Below, in pieces: positions 24,457 to 36,312 of a DNA stretch of 64,000 nucleotides. Position numbers and translations under genes: made by a program. Position 1 is the first letter of the stretch; each line of letters starts with the position of its first letter. Source of the stretch: Anaspis maculata (lineage: Eukaryota; Arthropoda; Insecta; Coleoptera; Scraptiidae); the NCBI GenBank assembly GCA_949128115.1, contig OX421964.1, forward strand, positions 13,354,892 to 13,418,891. The letters run 5' to 3'. Below the pieces are notes generated by a model. That model was given only the letters and a program-made list of their open reading frames with translations. It was not told the DNA's origin and did no database searches.

Positions 24457-25310
24457 GACATCATTCTGAAAATGGTCTTAATCGTCTTGGGGGACCTCAA
24501 AACGGATATATCCGGTGAAATCTCAAAACTTTTTTTCTGCACGATTACAATACTTTCCCTCCGTGTTCGTGGGTGGGCCGGGAAAGTAAAATGTAACTTA
24601 TACCCTTTTGCTTTTGACCCTATCTTCCTAAGTCTCATTGATATCATTCGGAGTTTCTGGAACACTATTCTTATTGCATAATTTTGCCGGACAATCGCGG
24701 AGATGCGGCAGAAGCGATGGTTTTACAGTTTTGGCATTTTGTCGTTTTTTTTCGTTATGGTGATCATCTCCGATGAAGTCATTAAATTTTCGCAAGAACA
24801 ACACAATCGAAAACGGATTTTTATTTATGAACTGATACCGGAGAGGCGATCATTATAAAATGCAAATTTCGGTGGGCCGTAAATTGGGTGCTAATTAGAC
24901 GAGAGTGTCCCCACCACCGTTTCATCAAAGTGATGATGAAGAATTTGTGTGAAACGTATGGAGGCAATAAAACGAAATGTGGGCATGATAATCGCGATGG
25001 TCCGGTGTGTGGTTAACTAATAATGGGAGCTTGAGTGCCCTGCCAAGGCAAACTGAGGCATAAAAATGGAAATTTTTGGTATGTGTGTGCCCCGGAGCGG
25101 TTTTCGATTTTTTGTCACCCAGTTAGACGGTGGACTGGAAATTCGATTCATCAAGTGACATAATCTGCTACACGGCTTTTTCATTTGAACAAGTCAAGGA
25201 GGAAAATGCATTTGGTTGATATGGATGATACAATAATAACCTTATGCTAACGTCTTATTAGTTGTCCACATGCTTCTATACTGTGACATTTGTCAGTTGG
25301 TTTGTACGAG
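21471..25310. other. Higher-complexity interval, no supported gene
   Basis: Satellite words are absent. The longest frame is 22274-22672 plus (132 codons); it has no recognisable domain and is not certain to code. A perfect 9-bp hairpin (GTTAAAGTT/AACTTTAAC) lies at about 24128-24148. A block at 24290-24560 (GACAGATGACAGCCAAAAAC .. AAACGGATATATCCGG) resembles dispersed insect repeats carrying a CA tract. Sequence at 24840-25140 is compositionally balanced and could be host regulatory or intronic DNA. Promoters and exons cannot be assigned. Confidence 0.4.
24412..24452. repeat. (CA)n microsatellite
   Basis: About 20 CA dinucleotides between two CAGACAGACA-like borders. The long Thr-His and Val-Cys runs in frames here are products of this repeat. 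Confidence 0.95.
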
Positions 25311-28300
25311 AGTCAAAATCTGTGGAAATCATAACGCTAAACACCTCTAGAAATCTTTGGAAATTCGCAGGAATCTTCACAAATCATCAAGAATCAGCAC
25401 AAATCTACAGCAGCTCCTTTTAATCTGTAGCATTTCTGATAATCAAATTTCTCGAGAAATTCCTAGTATAGAGATCTGCAAAGATCCATGGAAATCGTAA
25501 ATCGAGGAATAATGAAGGATCTTTAGGAACCTTGACAAATCTTTAAAAATCATTTGAATTCCTTAGGTATCCTAAGAAATCCACAGAGATTCCTTTACGA
25601 TCAAAATTCCTCACAAAATGCTAGAAAATCTGGAAATCCGGTGAAAATTCAAAGACACTGTCAAATCACAAACCTCCAACACTCTTCAGAACCCCGCTGG
25701 GATCTTTAAAAATCCCGGAAAATCGTCTGGAATCAACAAAAATCTTTTAAAAATCCGTAGCATCCCTAATCTGCGAACATCTAGTGAGATTCCCTAGAAA
25801 TTCTCTGAAGTCCATACAAATCTCTGGAGATCTTTTGGAACCTCGTAGAAACTCTACAAATTCATAGCATTTTCGACAATCAGAAACCCTTGAGAAGATT
25901 CAGCATAGAAATTTGTAAGAAGCCATAAAATCGTGGAACTAGGATTCCTGGAAAATCCTAGAAATCCTGACAAATTTTCAAGAATCATTTGAGAATAAGA
26001 AAATATTTGGGATTCTTAGGAACCCGTTATAATTTTCAGAAAGCTTTGAAAATCAGCTGGATTCAACAAAAATCTCATTAAAATTCATTGCATTGTAGAA
26101 GATCAGAAATTCCAAGGAAAGCCAGATAAATTTGCAATAATCCCAGTGGAAATCCATGGAATTTTCGAGAATCTTTGAAAATCTCTGAAAATTCCAGTTA
26201 TCCTTTGAAACCTTGAGCAAACTCTGAGAATCCGTAGCACTCTGACAATCAGTTGTCCGTAAAAATTCCTGGGAATCTATCAGAAATAACAGAAACTTCC
26301 TCAATTGATAGCATCGTAGACTCCAATCGTAGACAAATTTCCAAAAATCTATAAAATTCAGCGGAAATCAGGTGAGACTTCTGGTGATAATCTTTGAAAA
26401 ACCCTGAGAATCTATGAGATCTTTAGACAGTTTTGTGAATCCCTCTGAAGCCCCACGACTTCATGGAATATCTGACAGGCAGAAATATTCAAAAATCGCC
26501 TAGGGATCTGAACACCCGGAGGAACTGTGGGATTAGGGAAACTCTAGGATTATTCAGGAACTCGTTGGGATCTCAAGATATCATCCAAGACCACAAGAAA
26601 TCTTTTTTTGAAATCCATATCATTGTAGGAGATAGGAAATGTCCAAAAATCCTAGAATAAAAAATTCTCGAAAATCTTCACAAACCTCCACAAATCTTGA
26701 GGGGTTATAAGAAAACTTTTTCCTCCATCTTGTTCAGGAAACCTCTGGGGATCTTCAAAAATATGGAAATCTTTGATAACTTGAAACAACGTTGAAAATC
26801 ACTAGAAATCTGTTGCATGCTTCATAATCGGAAATTCTCAAAGATCCGTAGATATTTTTCTTGGAAATCTGTAGGAACTTTGTAGCAAAGTAAATTATAT
26901 ATACCAAGTGACTAGTTCTGAGAAAGAGTCGGGGCCAGGAAGAATCGAATTTTCGTAAATCCTTGAGAGACTGTGAAAATTTGGCGTGTAACTGTGGAAA
27001 TATCATATGGAATTTGTTGAAATCCTGGAATTACATATCGTAAGAAAACTATAAAATATCTACAGAAATTTTAAAGAATGGTCAGAAAGCCTTGATAAGT
27101 AGATGAAAATTGGGGAGGTAAGGTGGAAGTCTGTATGAGCTCCTTTTATTCTGTAGCATTTTTGATTGTCTAATTTCTCAAAAAATTCCTAGTATAGAGA
27201 TCTGCGGAGATCCATAGAAATCGTAGAATGAGGAATTATGGAGAATCTTCAGAAACCTTGACAAATCTTCAAAAATCATTTAAATTCTTTAGGTATCGTA
27301 AGAAATCCACATATCTTCCTTGACGATCAAAATCTCTTACCAATGCGTAGATATCTGGAAATCCGGTAAAAATTCAAAGAAACTGTCAAATTACAAGCCT
27401 CCAACACTCTTTAGAACCCCGCTGGGATCTTAAGAAATACCAGAAAATCGTCCGGAGTCAACGAAAATCTTTTTGAAATCCGTAGCATCCCTGATCTGCG
27501 AACATCTAGTGAGATTCCATAAAAATTCTCTGGAGTCCATACAAATCTCTGAAGATCTTTGGAAACCTTCAGGAAACCATACGAATTTATAACATTTTTG
27601 ACAATCAGAAACTCTTGAAAAGATTCAGTATAGAAATTTGTAAAAAGCCGTACAAATCGTGGAACTAGGATTCCTGGAGGATCCTAGAAATCCTGACAAA
27701 TTTTCAGGAATCATTTGAGAATAAGAAAATATTTGGGATTCTTAGGAACCCGTTATAATCTTCAGAAAGCTTCGAAAATCAGCTGGATTCAACAGAAATC
27801 TCAATTAAATTCATTGCATTGTGAATGATCAAAAATTCCAAGAAAAGCCAGACAAATTGGCAGTAATCTCAGTGGAAATCCATGATAATATCCGGAAATC
27901 TTTGAAAATCTCTGAAAATTTCAGTTATTCTTTGAAACCTTGAGCAAACTCTAAAAATCCGTAGCACTCTGACAATCAGTTGTCTGTAAAAATTCCTGGG
28001 AATCTATCAGAAATAACAGAAACTTCCTGAATTGATAGCATCGTAGATTCCATTCGTGGACGAATATCTATAGAATTTAGTGAAAATCAGGTGAGACTTC
28101 TGGTGATGATCCTCGGAAAACTCTGGGAATCTATGAGATCCTAAGACAGTTTTGTGAATCCTTGTGAAGCCCCACGACTTCATGGAATATCTGACAGGCA
28201 GAAATATCTAAAAATCCCAAGAAATCTGGAAACCCGAAGGAACTGTAGGATTAGGAATCTTGAGGATTATTCAGGAACTCATTGGGATCTCAAGGAATCA

Positions 28301-28857
28301 TCCAAGATTACAAGAAATTTTTTTTTAAATCCATATCATCGTAAGAAATAGGAAATGTCCAAAAATCTTAGAACAAAAAATTCTCGAGAATCTTTACATA
28401 CCTTCACGGATCTTCAAGGGTTATCAGAAAACTTTTCCCTCCAGCTTGTTCAGGAAACCTATGGGGATCTTCAAGAATATGGGAATCTTTGGTAACTTTA
28501 CAACGTTAATCAATCTCTAGAAATCTGTAGCATGCTTCATGATCAGAAATTCTCAAAGATCCGTAAACATTTTTTTTTTGGAAAATCTGTTGAAACCTTG
28601 TAGGAAAGTGAATTGTAGTATATACCAAGAATCTGATTCTAAGAAATAGTCAGGGCCAGGCAGGATCGAATTTTTGAAAATCCTTAAGAAACTGCGGAAA
28701 TTTGGCCTGCAACTGTGGGAATATCATATGAAATTTGTTAAAATCCTGGAATTGCATATCGTTAGAAAGCACCAAAATATCTACAGAAATTTCAAAAGAT
28801 GGTCAGAAAGCCTTGATAAGTAGAAGAAAATTGTGGAGGTGAGGTGGAAGTCTGTAT
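25311..28857 (-). repeat. Satellite family A, reverse orientation, higher-order unit of ~1.72 kb (two copies)
   Basis: Words are the reverse complement of the left-hand blocks (AGAAATCTTTGGAAATTC). Two tandem copies run from about 25412 and 27138. AGCTCCTTTTA(A/T)TCTGTAGCATTT occurs at both starts, 1726 bases apart. AGGTGGAAGTCTGTAT occurs at 27121 and 28842, 1721 bases apart. Many long stretches match almost word for word (for example the CATGGAATATCTGACAGGCAG blocks), so the duplication is younger than the monomers. There is no gene. Confidence 0.85.
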
Positions 28858-29090
28858 ATGGATCGAAGAATAAGGACCCTTAAGAGGTCGTTAAGTATCT
28901 GTGAGAATCCTTGGAAATTCATAGAAAGCTTTGAGAAACCTATAGAGTTCCAGTGGCCGAAAAGTAAAGAAACAGATGAAAGTAACCGTTCTGTCCTTAG
29001 TTACTCAACAAAAACATGCTTCACAGTTTCCAAGTATCTCTGCATGATTGTCAATGATGCAATAGATATCCAGCGATGTCTATAGATCTT
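28858..29090. other. Transition sequence
   Basis: A short mixed sequence between reversed and forward family A blocks. A 75-codon plus frame covers most of it but has no recognisable feature. Confidence 0.4.
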
Positions 29091-29762
29091 CATTGATTAT
29101 TCCTGAACATTCCGGGAGATTTTTCAAGATTTTTTAATATTGTTGATTCAACGATTTCTACAGATTTCCACCAGTTTTCACCAACTTTCAAGAATTTATT
29201 ATTATGGTGAACAGTTGTTGTAGATTTCTAGGAATTCATGTATACATTTTGTTCCTATTCAGTTTCGGATGATCCCTGAAGATTCCCAAAGGTCTTCATG
29301 TCCACGGTTTTTATGGTTTTTCGATAACATATTCACGAACTCCCGTCGGATTTTTAAGATTTTTCAAGGGTTCCTGATTGTCACAGACTCTGTTGATTTC
29401 CAGGGATTACTGAAGATTCCTCAGTATTTCCAAGGATTCCTGATAACTGCTTAAGAGTTCTGTAGATGTCTATAGATTCCTGAGGATTTCTTGTTCAATG
29501 ATGGACCTCCGACGAGGTCTCTCGATGGCACTATAAATAAATGAAATGAAATGAAATGAAATGATTTCTACAGTTTTTCATGTCTACTATTTCTACCAAT
29601 TCTCGCCAGGTTTGCACAGCTTTCCTTGAACTTCTCAGGATTTTGATTGTCGATAACGCTGCAGATTTATGAGATATTCTGGAATTTGATTGAATTTCCA
29701 TGGATTTTCAAGAATTTTTGGTTATAAGGCCATGGGTTTCTAGAGACTGCTGAAGGTTTCTA
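29091..29762 (+). repeat. Satellite family A (forward), cut by an inverted-repeat element
   Basis: Forward words resume (GATTTCTACAGATTTCCACC). The last 160 bases (29602-29762) match the reverse complement of 33247-33408 with only a few differences, so this is one arm of a large inverted duplication. The array is broken at 29762/31407 by a DNA element flanked by TA. Confidence 0.75.
29497..29563 (+). mobile_element. LINE 3' stub with (GAAAT)n tail
   Basis: ATGGACCTCCGACGAGGTCT..CGATGGCACTATAAATAAATG is followed by about five GAAAT units, in the middle of satellite. A short 3' UTR stub with a simple-repeat tail is what a severely 5'-truncated LINE insertion leaves. The family is not determined. 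Confidence 0.55.
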
Positions 29763-30353
29763 CACTGAGAGAAAAGTTCCATTTATAGGTAATAAATACT
29801 TGTTTCGTACCAATTTTATAACAAATACTATAACAAAGTATATGTCACCATATGTCGTTTACATCAAATAATTATTTCAAAATCTATTATTCATTATAAC
29901 CAAGGGGCTTATTATGCCAGTTGTTCATAAGAGTTCATAAGATTCAATGAATATATTATTCCGTATCAAATATTAGTCAAACTTTCCCACAAAATGATTT
30001 ATTACATCCAAATTGCACATTTTGTTTGTGATTGAGCCGGTTTATTCACTATAAACAAATCACCGGACAATCACCTGTTCTTAACCAACAATATACCTGT
30101 GTTCACTTCACTCTGGCACCATTTATTCCCCAATAATAACTGTGCATTATTCATAAACAATCGCTAAGTCACCCTCAATGAATTTAATCACTAAAGTATC
30201 TTCAGATATTATTATTTATTATTGCCAATGTAATGCGTTGGTGGGGTGAGAGATTTCCACCCGGCGCCATTATTCGTGCATGGTGTCATTGTGTCGTATC
30301 ATTCCATGTCATTCATTGTCCAGTATCTCGTTGAAGAAAAGCAAATCTATTCA

Positions 30354-31013
30354 TACAGGGTGACTCAAAAATGTCGGACCATCTTGAAAGTGCGTAATGT
30401 AGAGGTGTAGTAGAGTGCTGAAAAGTTGTTGAAAAGATTCCAATGTCTTCCAGTTTTAAAGTTGTGGAGGAACAAAAGTTGGTTCTTCGATCGCTTCTAT
30501 TTTCGTTGTTTCAAAAGATTTTGGTGAACTGTTTATGGAGAAACAATGGGTGCCAGAAATCAACCTCTAAATCTGTGATAAATTTCTGTTCTGTATAAAG
30601 GGTGAGTCATGAATCTTGGAAATTATTTTTTTCTAAAAGTGCCTGCAAACAGTCTCATATCTTATGAGAGCTTAGACTTAGAGCACAATAAAACACATAT
30701 CAATTTTATAAAATTCTTTGCTTCTGGTTTCTTAGGAAAACTGAATAGTTTATGACTCAACCTGTATAGAGAACAGAAATTCAATACAGATTCAGAGGTT
30801 GATTTTTCGAATCCATTATTTCATTATATGTAATGGAGTATTTGCTAAAATCTTTTGGAACAACGAAAATAGAAGAAATCGAAAAATCAAATTTTGTACC
30901 TCCATAACTTCAAAATTAAAAAGCCTAGAATCTTTGAAACAACTTCCCAGTACTGTACTAGACCTGCATATCATGCACCTTCAAGGTGGTCCGACACTTT
31001 TGAATCACCTGTA
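30354..31013. mobile_element. Second-level inverted-repeat element (TACAGGGTGACTC ends)
   Basis: TACAGGGTGACTCAAAAATG at 30354 mirrors the right end, which reads TTTTGAATCACCTGTA up to 31013. The arms extend inward (CGGACCATCTTGAAGG..CTTCAAGGTGGTCCG; GAGGTTGATTTTTCG against AATCAACCTC). It is flanked by TA dinucleotides. It is inserted in the larger element at 29763-31406. Confidence 0.75.
30594..30768. mobile_element. Innermost inverted-repeat element
   Basis: TATAAAGGGTGAGTCAT at 30594 mirrors ATGACTCAACCTGTATA ending at 30768. The flanking sequence TTTCTGTTCTG.../...GAGAACAGAAATT is the hairpin arm of the host element, which confirms that this piece was inserted into it. Confidence 0.65.
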
Positions 31014-31408
31014 TTTATTAAACGAATTATTACCTATTGATAATGGACTTAATATGTTTTATGATGATTTAGCAAAATCATCTATCACCAGCAATAATGC
31101 ATAAAATTACCTATAAAAACTAATTTAGATCATATTATTCATAGCTAATATTCTATCGTTACCACTCAATAATCGAATTGCTTATTATTATTCACGTTTC
31201 TTATTGATAAAACATTATCAAACTGATGTTTTGTAATTATAACCAAATATTAAATAACAGGAAACAAGGTATTTCAACGCTATCAAAACAATCCGCTTGG
31301 TGGATGCAAATAAATATTTATTAAGCCGTATTCAAATAAGGCATTAGTTAAGAATAAACGAGTCTGTGTTTTCCATGATAAATTATCGAAATCTTTTCTC
31401 TCAGTGTA

Positions 31409-32935
31409 CAGGAATGTTTTGGAATCTTTGTAAAGTTAGAAATATTTGAGTATTCTTAGAAAAATCAAGAAATTCTCAGAAATTTTCAAACATAAACATC
31501 AACGAGATTCCAAATGGTGAAGCAACAGAAGCTGATTGTCGTCTCGTTGAATAAAACAATTGAATAAAAAATTAAAAAATAAACATAGAAGGCATCCTTG
31601 ACAACTTGAAATCTTCAATAATCAAGGCTATGACTCACTTTTATCCTTTATCTATGGCATAATAGTAGGAAAATATGATAAAAATTATTTATTTTTTTAT
31701 TTATTTATGAGGAGTTTGTTATATGTGACATGTTGAGCAGTCGCTCCAACTTGCAACTCGACCATATTTACGTGAACGTTTTTTATTGGTCGTTAACTCG
31801 TAATCGTTGATAATACGCCCTGATTTTAAACTTCGTACGCATTGTGAAACAGTACTATTCAAGATGTTTCTGTGGAATAAATCAAGGATGGAAAAGACTG
31901 TTGGGTGTTAAAACTGTTATAACAGTATGAGAAAGATTTAATTCCTGATAGACTCCCTTTATTACTCTAATCTGAGTACATAACGACAGATCCTAATTAA
32001 ATCAAACTGCATATAATTTAGGCTTGTATATGTACACACAACAGTTGATTTATTACTGTAATTTTCAATAAAGTAACTAAAGTGTACCTACCTACGCGTT
32101 ATTATTATCTCTTACTTATATAGAGGTGGTGATTATTATTATCCACCAACATCTTATACCTGAACCTGAGAGCTAATAAGACGCGCTTCATAAAACCACT
32201 GGTGAGCTTCGCCATAAATCAGGCTTGGAATGAATATTTCCAATTGATAATTATTATTCTTGATTCTAATTTTCCGCCGACAAAATGTTGAACCGGCGAT
32301 ATAAACGTTTGGGCAGAGGTGAAAAAAGAGCTGTATAGAAACCCACCCTTCAATTCAGAACTGTATTTCAAACTAAATCAAAGACATATAAATAGTGATT
32401 ATTGCGCAAGGATGATTTATCGTTCGGCTTGTCAATATGAACCAAACAACTTTCAGAGCACTAATTTATCTCTAATTAAGGTGCGCTTTTTAGCACTTCC
32501 TAAACTGAGATTTATTAGTTCAATTTGGTACGCGAGTGCAGGACAAGTTTTATTATTATCCTTAAGTACATAATATATGTATACGAGAGCCGCACGAAGA
32601 CTTTCTTTTTTGGTTTTGTTACGTGCGGAAAGAATTTCAATTAAAATTTCGTCTCTCGCAGTCGTTATTGCCTCAACGTGTAATTTAAACGGTCCAATGC
32701 AGATATCGACAAGGGGACAATTTAATTGGTGGGTCGTTGGCGTTCAAAATTATTGTTCCATTGCGCCGCGGTGCAAGTAAAATCGAAACCGACGTGGGGT
32801 ATAATCAATAATCGGAGCTTTGAAAGCGTCGCGTCGGAAATTGTTTGGTACTCTTCAGCTGATTCGAAAAAAAAAAATTTATAACCGATTTTTTTTAAGT
32901 TCGTAGCTTATCTGGAATTTCTATTTGATTTAGTC
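31409..32935. other. Mixed interval, no supported gene
   Basis: A short tail of family A (to about 31500) is followed by AT-rich then higher-complexity sequence. Frames at 32319-32573 and 32577-32780 (84 and 67 codons) have no recognisable domains. Nothing else is assignable. Confidence 0.4.
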
Positions 32936-33430
32936 AAACATCATTCCTCACGGTAATCCTTGAAAACCCCCAAGAAGCCCTAGGAATCTATATTTGGATC
33001 ATTATAAATCCGCCAAAATCTCTAGGACTGAAGATTATCAAGGGCCTCCAGAACCTCAAGAAAATTTAGGACTCGTTTAGAGTTTTTAGGAGTCCCTAGA
33101 AGTGTGTATCTTATTCTTTGACAATAAAAAATTCCCAAAAATGCGTGAAAATCCATAAGTTTTAGAGCTATTAGTCATGAAAAAATCATTAAAAATCTTA
33201 AGTAATCATCAAAAATTCTTATAGAATCTACAAAAGCTTCTGGAAGAATCTTTAAAAACCTTCAGCAGTCTCTAGAAACCCATGGCCTCATAACCAAAAA
33301 TCCTTGAAAATCCATGGAAATTCAATCAAATTCCAGAATATCTTAAAAATCTGCAGCGTTATCGACAATCAAAATCCTGAGAAGTTCAAGGGAAGCTGTG
33401 CAAACCTGGCGAGAATACCGAACACTGTAG
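32936..33430 (-). repeat. Satellite family A (reverse), partner arm of the inverted duplication
   Basis: Reverse-orientation words. The part 33247-33408 is the inverted, highly similar partner of 29602-29762, including GCAGCGTTATCGACAATC and AGCTGTGCAAACCTGGCGAG. Confidence 0.75.
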
Positions 33431-35210
33431 AACTTAGGAATCGCCTGAGAAACTTTCGTCACAACTGAGAATTTTACGATTCTACATTTTGCGGCCCTCC
33501 CAACCCATCTACTGTTTCAAAGCTATTCTAAAGGCTACTAATTTCAGCTACATTCCTAAAAATATTCCAAATATTCCGTGACAAAATAGTGTTTTCTAGC
33601 AATAATTTTTCTTCAACTGATTCTGTGTAGGTACTTCTTTCTCCCGCCGCCCTTGCTTTTTGAAAATTCAGTTTCATCAGCTTCTGCGCTCTTTCTCACT
33701 TCACATAAAACCTTTTTCATCCACCGTAATCCTCTTTTATTATACTTAATTTGTTCTCATGCCATTTTTTCTCTAATTTTCGATTCATTTTCCTACCAGT
33801 TCTAGTATTTCTCTCTTTTTTTGGGTCAAATAATTCGCTATGGAGCTATGCAAATTTTGTCCTCTAAGTAGATCTCAAGTTTGTATATCTGTTCGTCATT
33901 ATAGGGGGACAGTATAGGTGACACTAGACAGTTTTTTTCCAAACCAAAAAGGAACTAGTTCAAAAAAAAACGCAGACACAGAGAAATCGAAATCGATAAC
34001 ACAAAGCATTACATCTTAATCATTTCATAGATTTGCATTTCACTTTCTTCGAGAGGCTGCTGACCCATACCGTCCAAAATGCTGGGTATGTGTGTGGGTA
34101 TCATAAAAGCTGCTTTGCACCGCCTCACTCTTGACCAATTAGGCCCCAAATTGGTGGATGCGATATGCATATAAAAACCCGTTTATTTATGATATTACTT
34201 GTTTATGACAGCGCAAAACTCTTATTCGAATTCTGCCTGATGGTGCTGCTTTTTGCAATTTTCACTTTTACTCGAGCACCCAGTTTCGTTTCGTCTTGAT
34301 ATGCCTAATTACGTATTGCATCTTTGTCTTATAACTCTTATGATAAAGAATAAGTATTTCGATATATGAAAGAGCACATGGTTATAAATAGCTCCGGTAT
34401 GATTCCAGATTTGCGCAATTCTCCCCTGACACACTAAGCCAGAGATTTGGAAAAATCCGCAAGTGGAAAAATTGCATAGACCCAATCAGAAATTACGCAA
34501 ATCCAGCTCGCGAGAGCATTCAATGTTGCAGCCGAAGCGAAATAATTACCACCTTGCCCATCTGGAGTGCGTGTGATGCAGGAAAATTAATAATTGATTG
34601 ATGAATCACCAGGTAGCCGCATCCACTCTGGTAATTATTACATTAAACGTCAGATAGCAATAAAAGCGGCATTAATATTTCGATAAACATCGCGAAGCAT
34701 AATCACCGAGAGATCTATTTATCACGGGCGGCGATCTGAAGGACCACGCGGCATCCATGGCGAGAGAAGGAGCAAGAGGAATCACAATAATAATCACTGC
34801 ATTGAGAGTCGGTACGTTTCAGGTCAATGTTACTCCGTATGCTCACCGCTATGCGAGATCGACGGCTCATTAGCATTGAAACTGTCATTAGTTCAATTAG
34901 GAGGCATAATTATTGGTAATGAAGCGGTGCTGATGAAAAAACAAGCTTCAAAATTAATATCTTGATTTAAATACAGAAGTACTTGAGCGTTATTCATCAG
35001 TCGAACAAATCTCTTTTGTTACTCTTCTTCACGATCCTAGAGTAGTTGAATGGTCTCCGCTGAAACCGAAGCAACAATTCTGAAATTGACTATACCCCAC
35101 CTCGATAGTCACTTCACCCACTATTCGGTAAAAATGAGAATTATAATGGAGTCAAAGTCGAAATAATCTCAGAATTGTATGTGGTACTCACTTCAAAATA
35201 TACCTACATA
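33431..35210. other. Higher-complexity interval with possible regulatory DNA
   Basis: No frame above about 60 codons. Composition is balanced from 34040 to 34900, unlike the flanking arrays, and includes a symmetric group of TAAT-core sites (separate entry). This is the best candidate in the window for host cis-regulatory sequence, but no neighbouring gene is visible. Confidence 0.4.
34541..34639. promoter_or_regulatory. Symmetric cluster of homeodomain-type motifs
   Basis: AATAATTACC (34541-34550) and its exact reverse complement GGTAATTATT (34630-34639) flank TAATTGATTGATGAATCA, whose TGATTGATGAATCA core (34595-34608) resembles composite PBC/Hox-type sites. The midpoint of the outer pair is about 34590. 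Such TAAT-core motifs are typical of homeodomain targets; occupancy is inference. Confidence 0.35.
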
Positions 35211-36205
35211 CTTTTAACAGTCTTGCAAAATAGATGAAACATCATTGCCCAATCGTCTATAACATGACTGCACAACTTTTGGAGTTGTCACGCGTGAAAT
35301 GAGTTTTGATGTCTTTGGAATAGTTCGGAAGTTATTAGTTGAAAAATTTGTGAGCCTCAAAGTTGCTACAAAAGTTTCTGGGACAATGTCGGAGTTTTGA
35401 GAAGAAGTCGGGAGCTTTGAAAATCTCCTAGAGTTCTTGAGACAATCATGAAGTTTTCCAGTCAAGAAATTTTCAAGACAATCGTGAGGTTTTCAATGCA
35501 ATCAAGAACTGTTAGAGAGTTTTAATAATACTTCTTGAGTTTCAGAAACAATCTGAGAGCTCTTAAGATACATCGAGGAATTTGATAACAATTCGAGAGT
35601 TTTGAGGGCAATTGTGAAGTTTTCGGAACAATGCGGGAATGTCCAGCAGTTTCGTAACTTTGGGGAAAAGGTGAAATAAGTATGGCAATTTCCAAGTTCT
35701 CAAGAGACTCCGGGACCTTTCGAAAATTGAATTCGAAAGAAAAAAATTCGGTGTAAAGATTTTTTTTTAGTTTTCTGGTTTCGAAAACACTTTTGAAGGT
35801 ATTAAAAAACTCAAGAATCAACAAGAAAACTCAGGAGCTCCCAAAATAGTTCGGGAGTCTCAAAAACACTTCGAGAATTTATAAAATTGTACGGATTTTG
35901 AACACATCTAGGAAGATTTGAAGACAATCATAAATTCTTAGAGACAATTTTGAAATTTTCATAACAACAATGGGTTCTCCAAGCAATTACGGAGTTTCAA
36001 TAAACTTTTGAAGTTTCAGAGTCTATTTAAGTGCTCTCAAGATTTATCGGGAGTTTCGAAAATACTTCGAGTTCGAGTTATCGGGAGTTTTCAGAAGAAT
36101 GAGGGAGTTTTTGGCAAATGTGTAGCTTTCAAAAGAAGTAAGAAGTTTTCGAGGAAAGTTTTTGGAACATTTCTGCAGGGGAATTTTTGAAACAGTGAGA
36201 ATTTT
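35211..36205 (+). repeat. Satellite family B (first block)
   Basis: Degenerate GAGTTTTGAGACAATC and GAAGTTTTC words recur at 10-11-base steps. The same family fills 41.5-44.3 kb. Frames of 60-100 codons here are chance. Confidence 0.75.
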
Positions 36206-36214
36206 TGAGTTTGG

Positions 36215-36312
36215 TACAACTTATCGACACCCAACTCATCGACAGGACAACTCCCCGACACTCAATTCATCGACAAGATAACTTATCGACAAGACAACTC
36301 GCCGACATGGAG
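36215..36312. repeat. Short array related to family E
   Basis: Six or so copies of CAACTYATCGACA(AG/CC) spaced 14-17 bases, at the junction between family B and family C. The words (GACAACTCGCCGAC) recall the GACAATTCGTCGCAC arrays that bound the element at 37596-40424, so this may be one end of a related element. Confidence 0.55.

Larger units (their letters stand above)
29763..31406. mobile_element. TA-flanked inverted-repeat element, outer shell of a three-level nest
   Basis: The ends are CACTGAGAGAAAAG (29763) and CTTTTCTCTCAGTG (ending 31406), perfect inverted repeats of 14 bases. They are flanked by TA at 29761-29762 and 31407-31408, as in Tc1/mariner-like MITEs. It interrupts family A. 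No transposase is evident. Two further elements lie inside. Confidence 0.8.

Noticed and set aside
24346..24681. Frames with Thr-His or Val-Cys runs
   Set aside because: Caused by the (CA)n microsatellite at 24412-24452.
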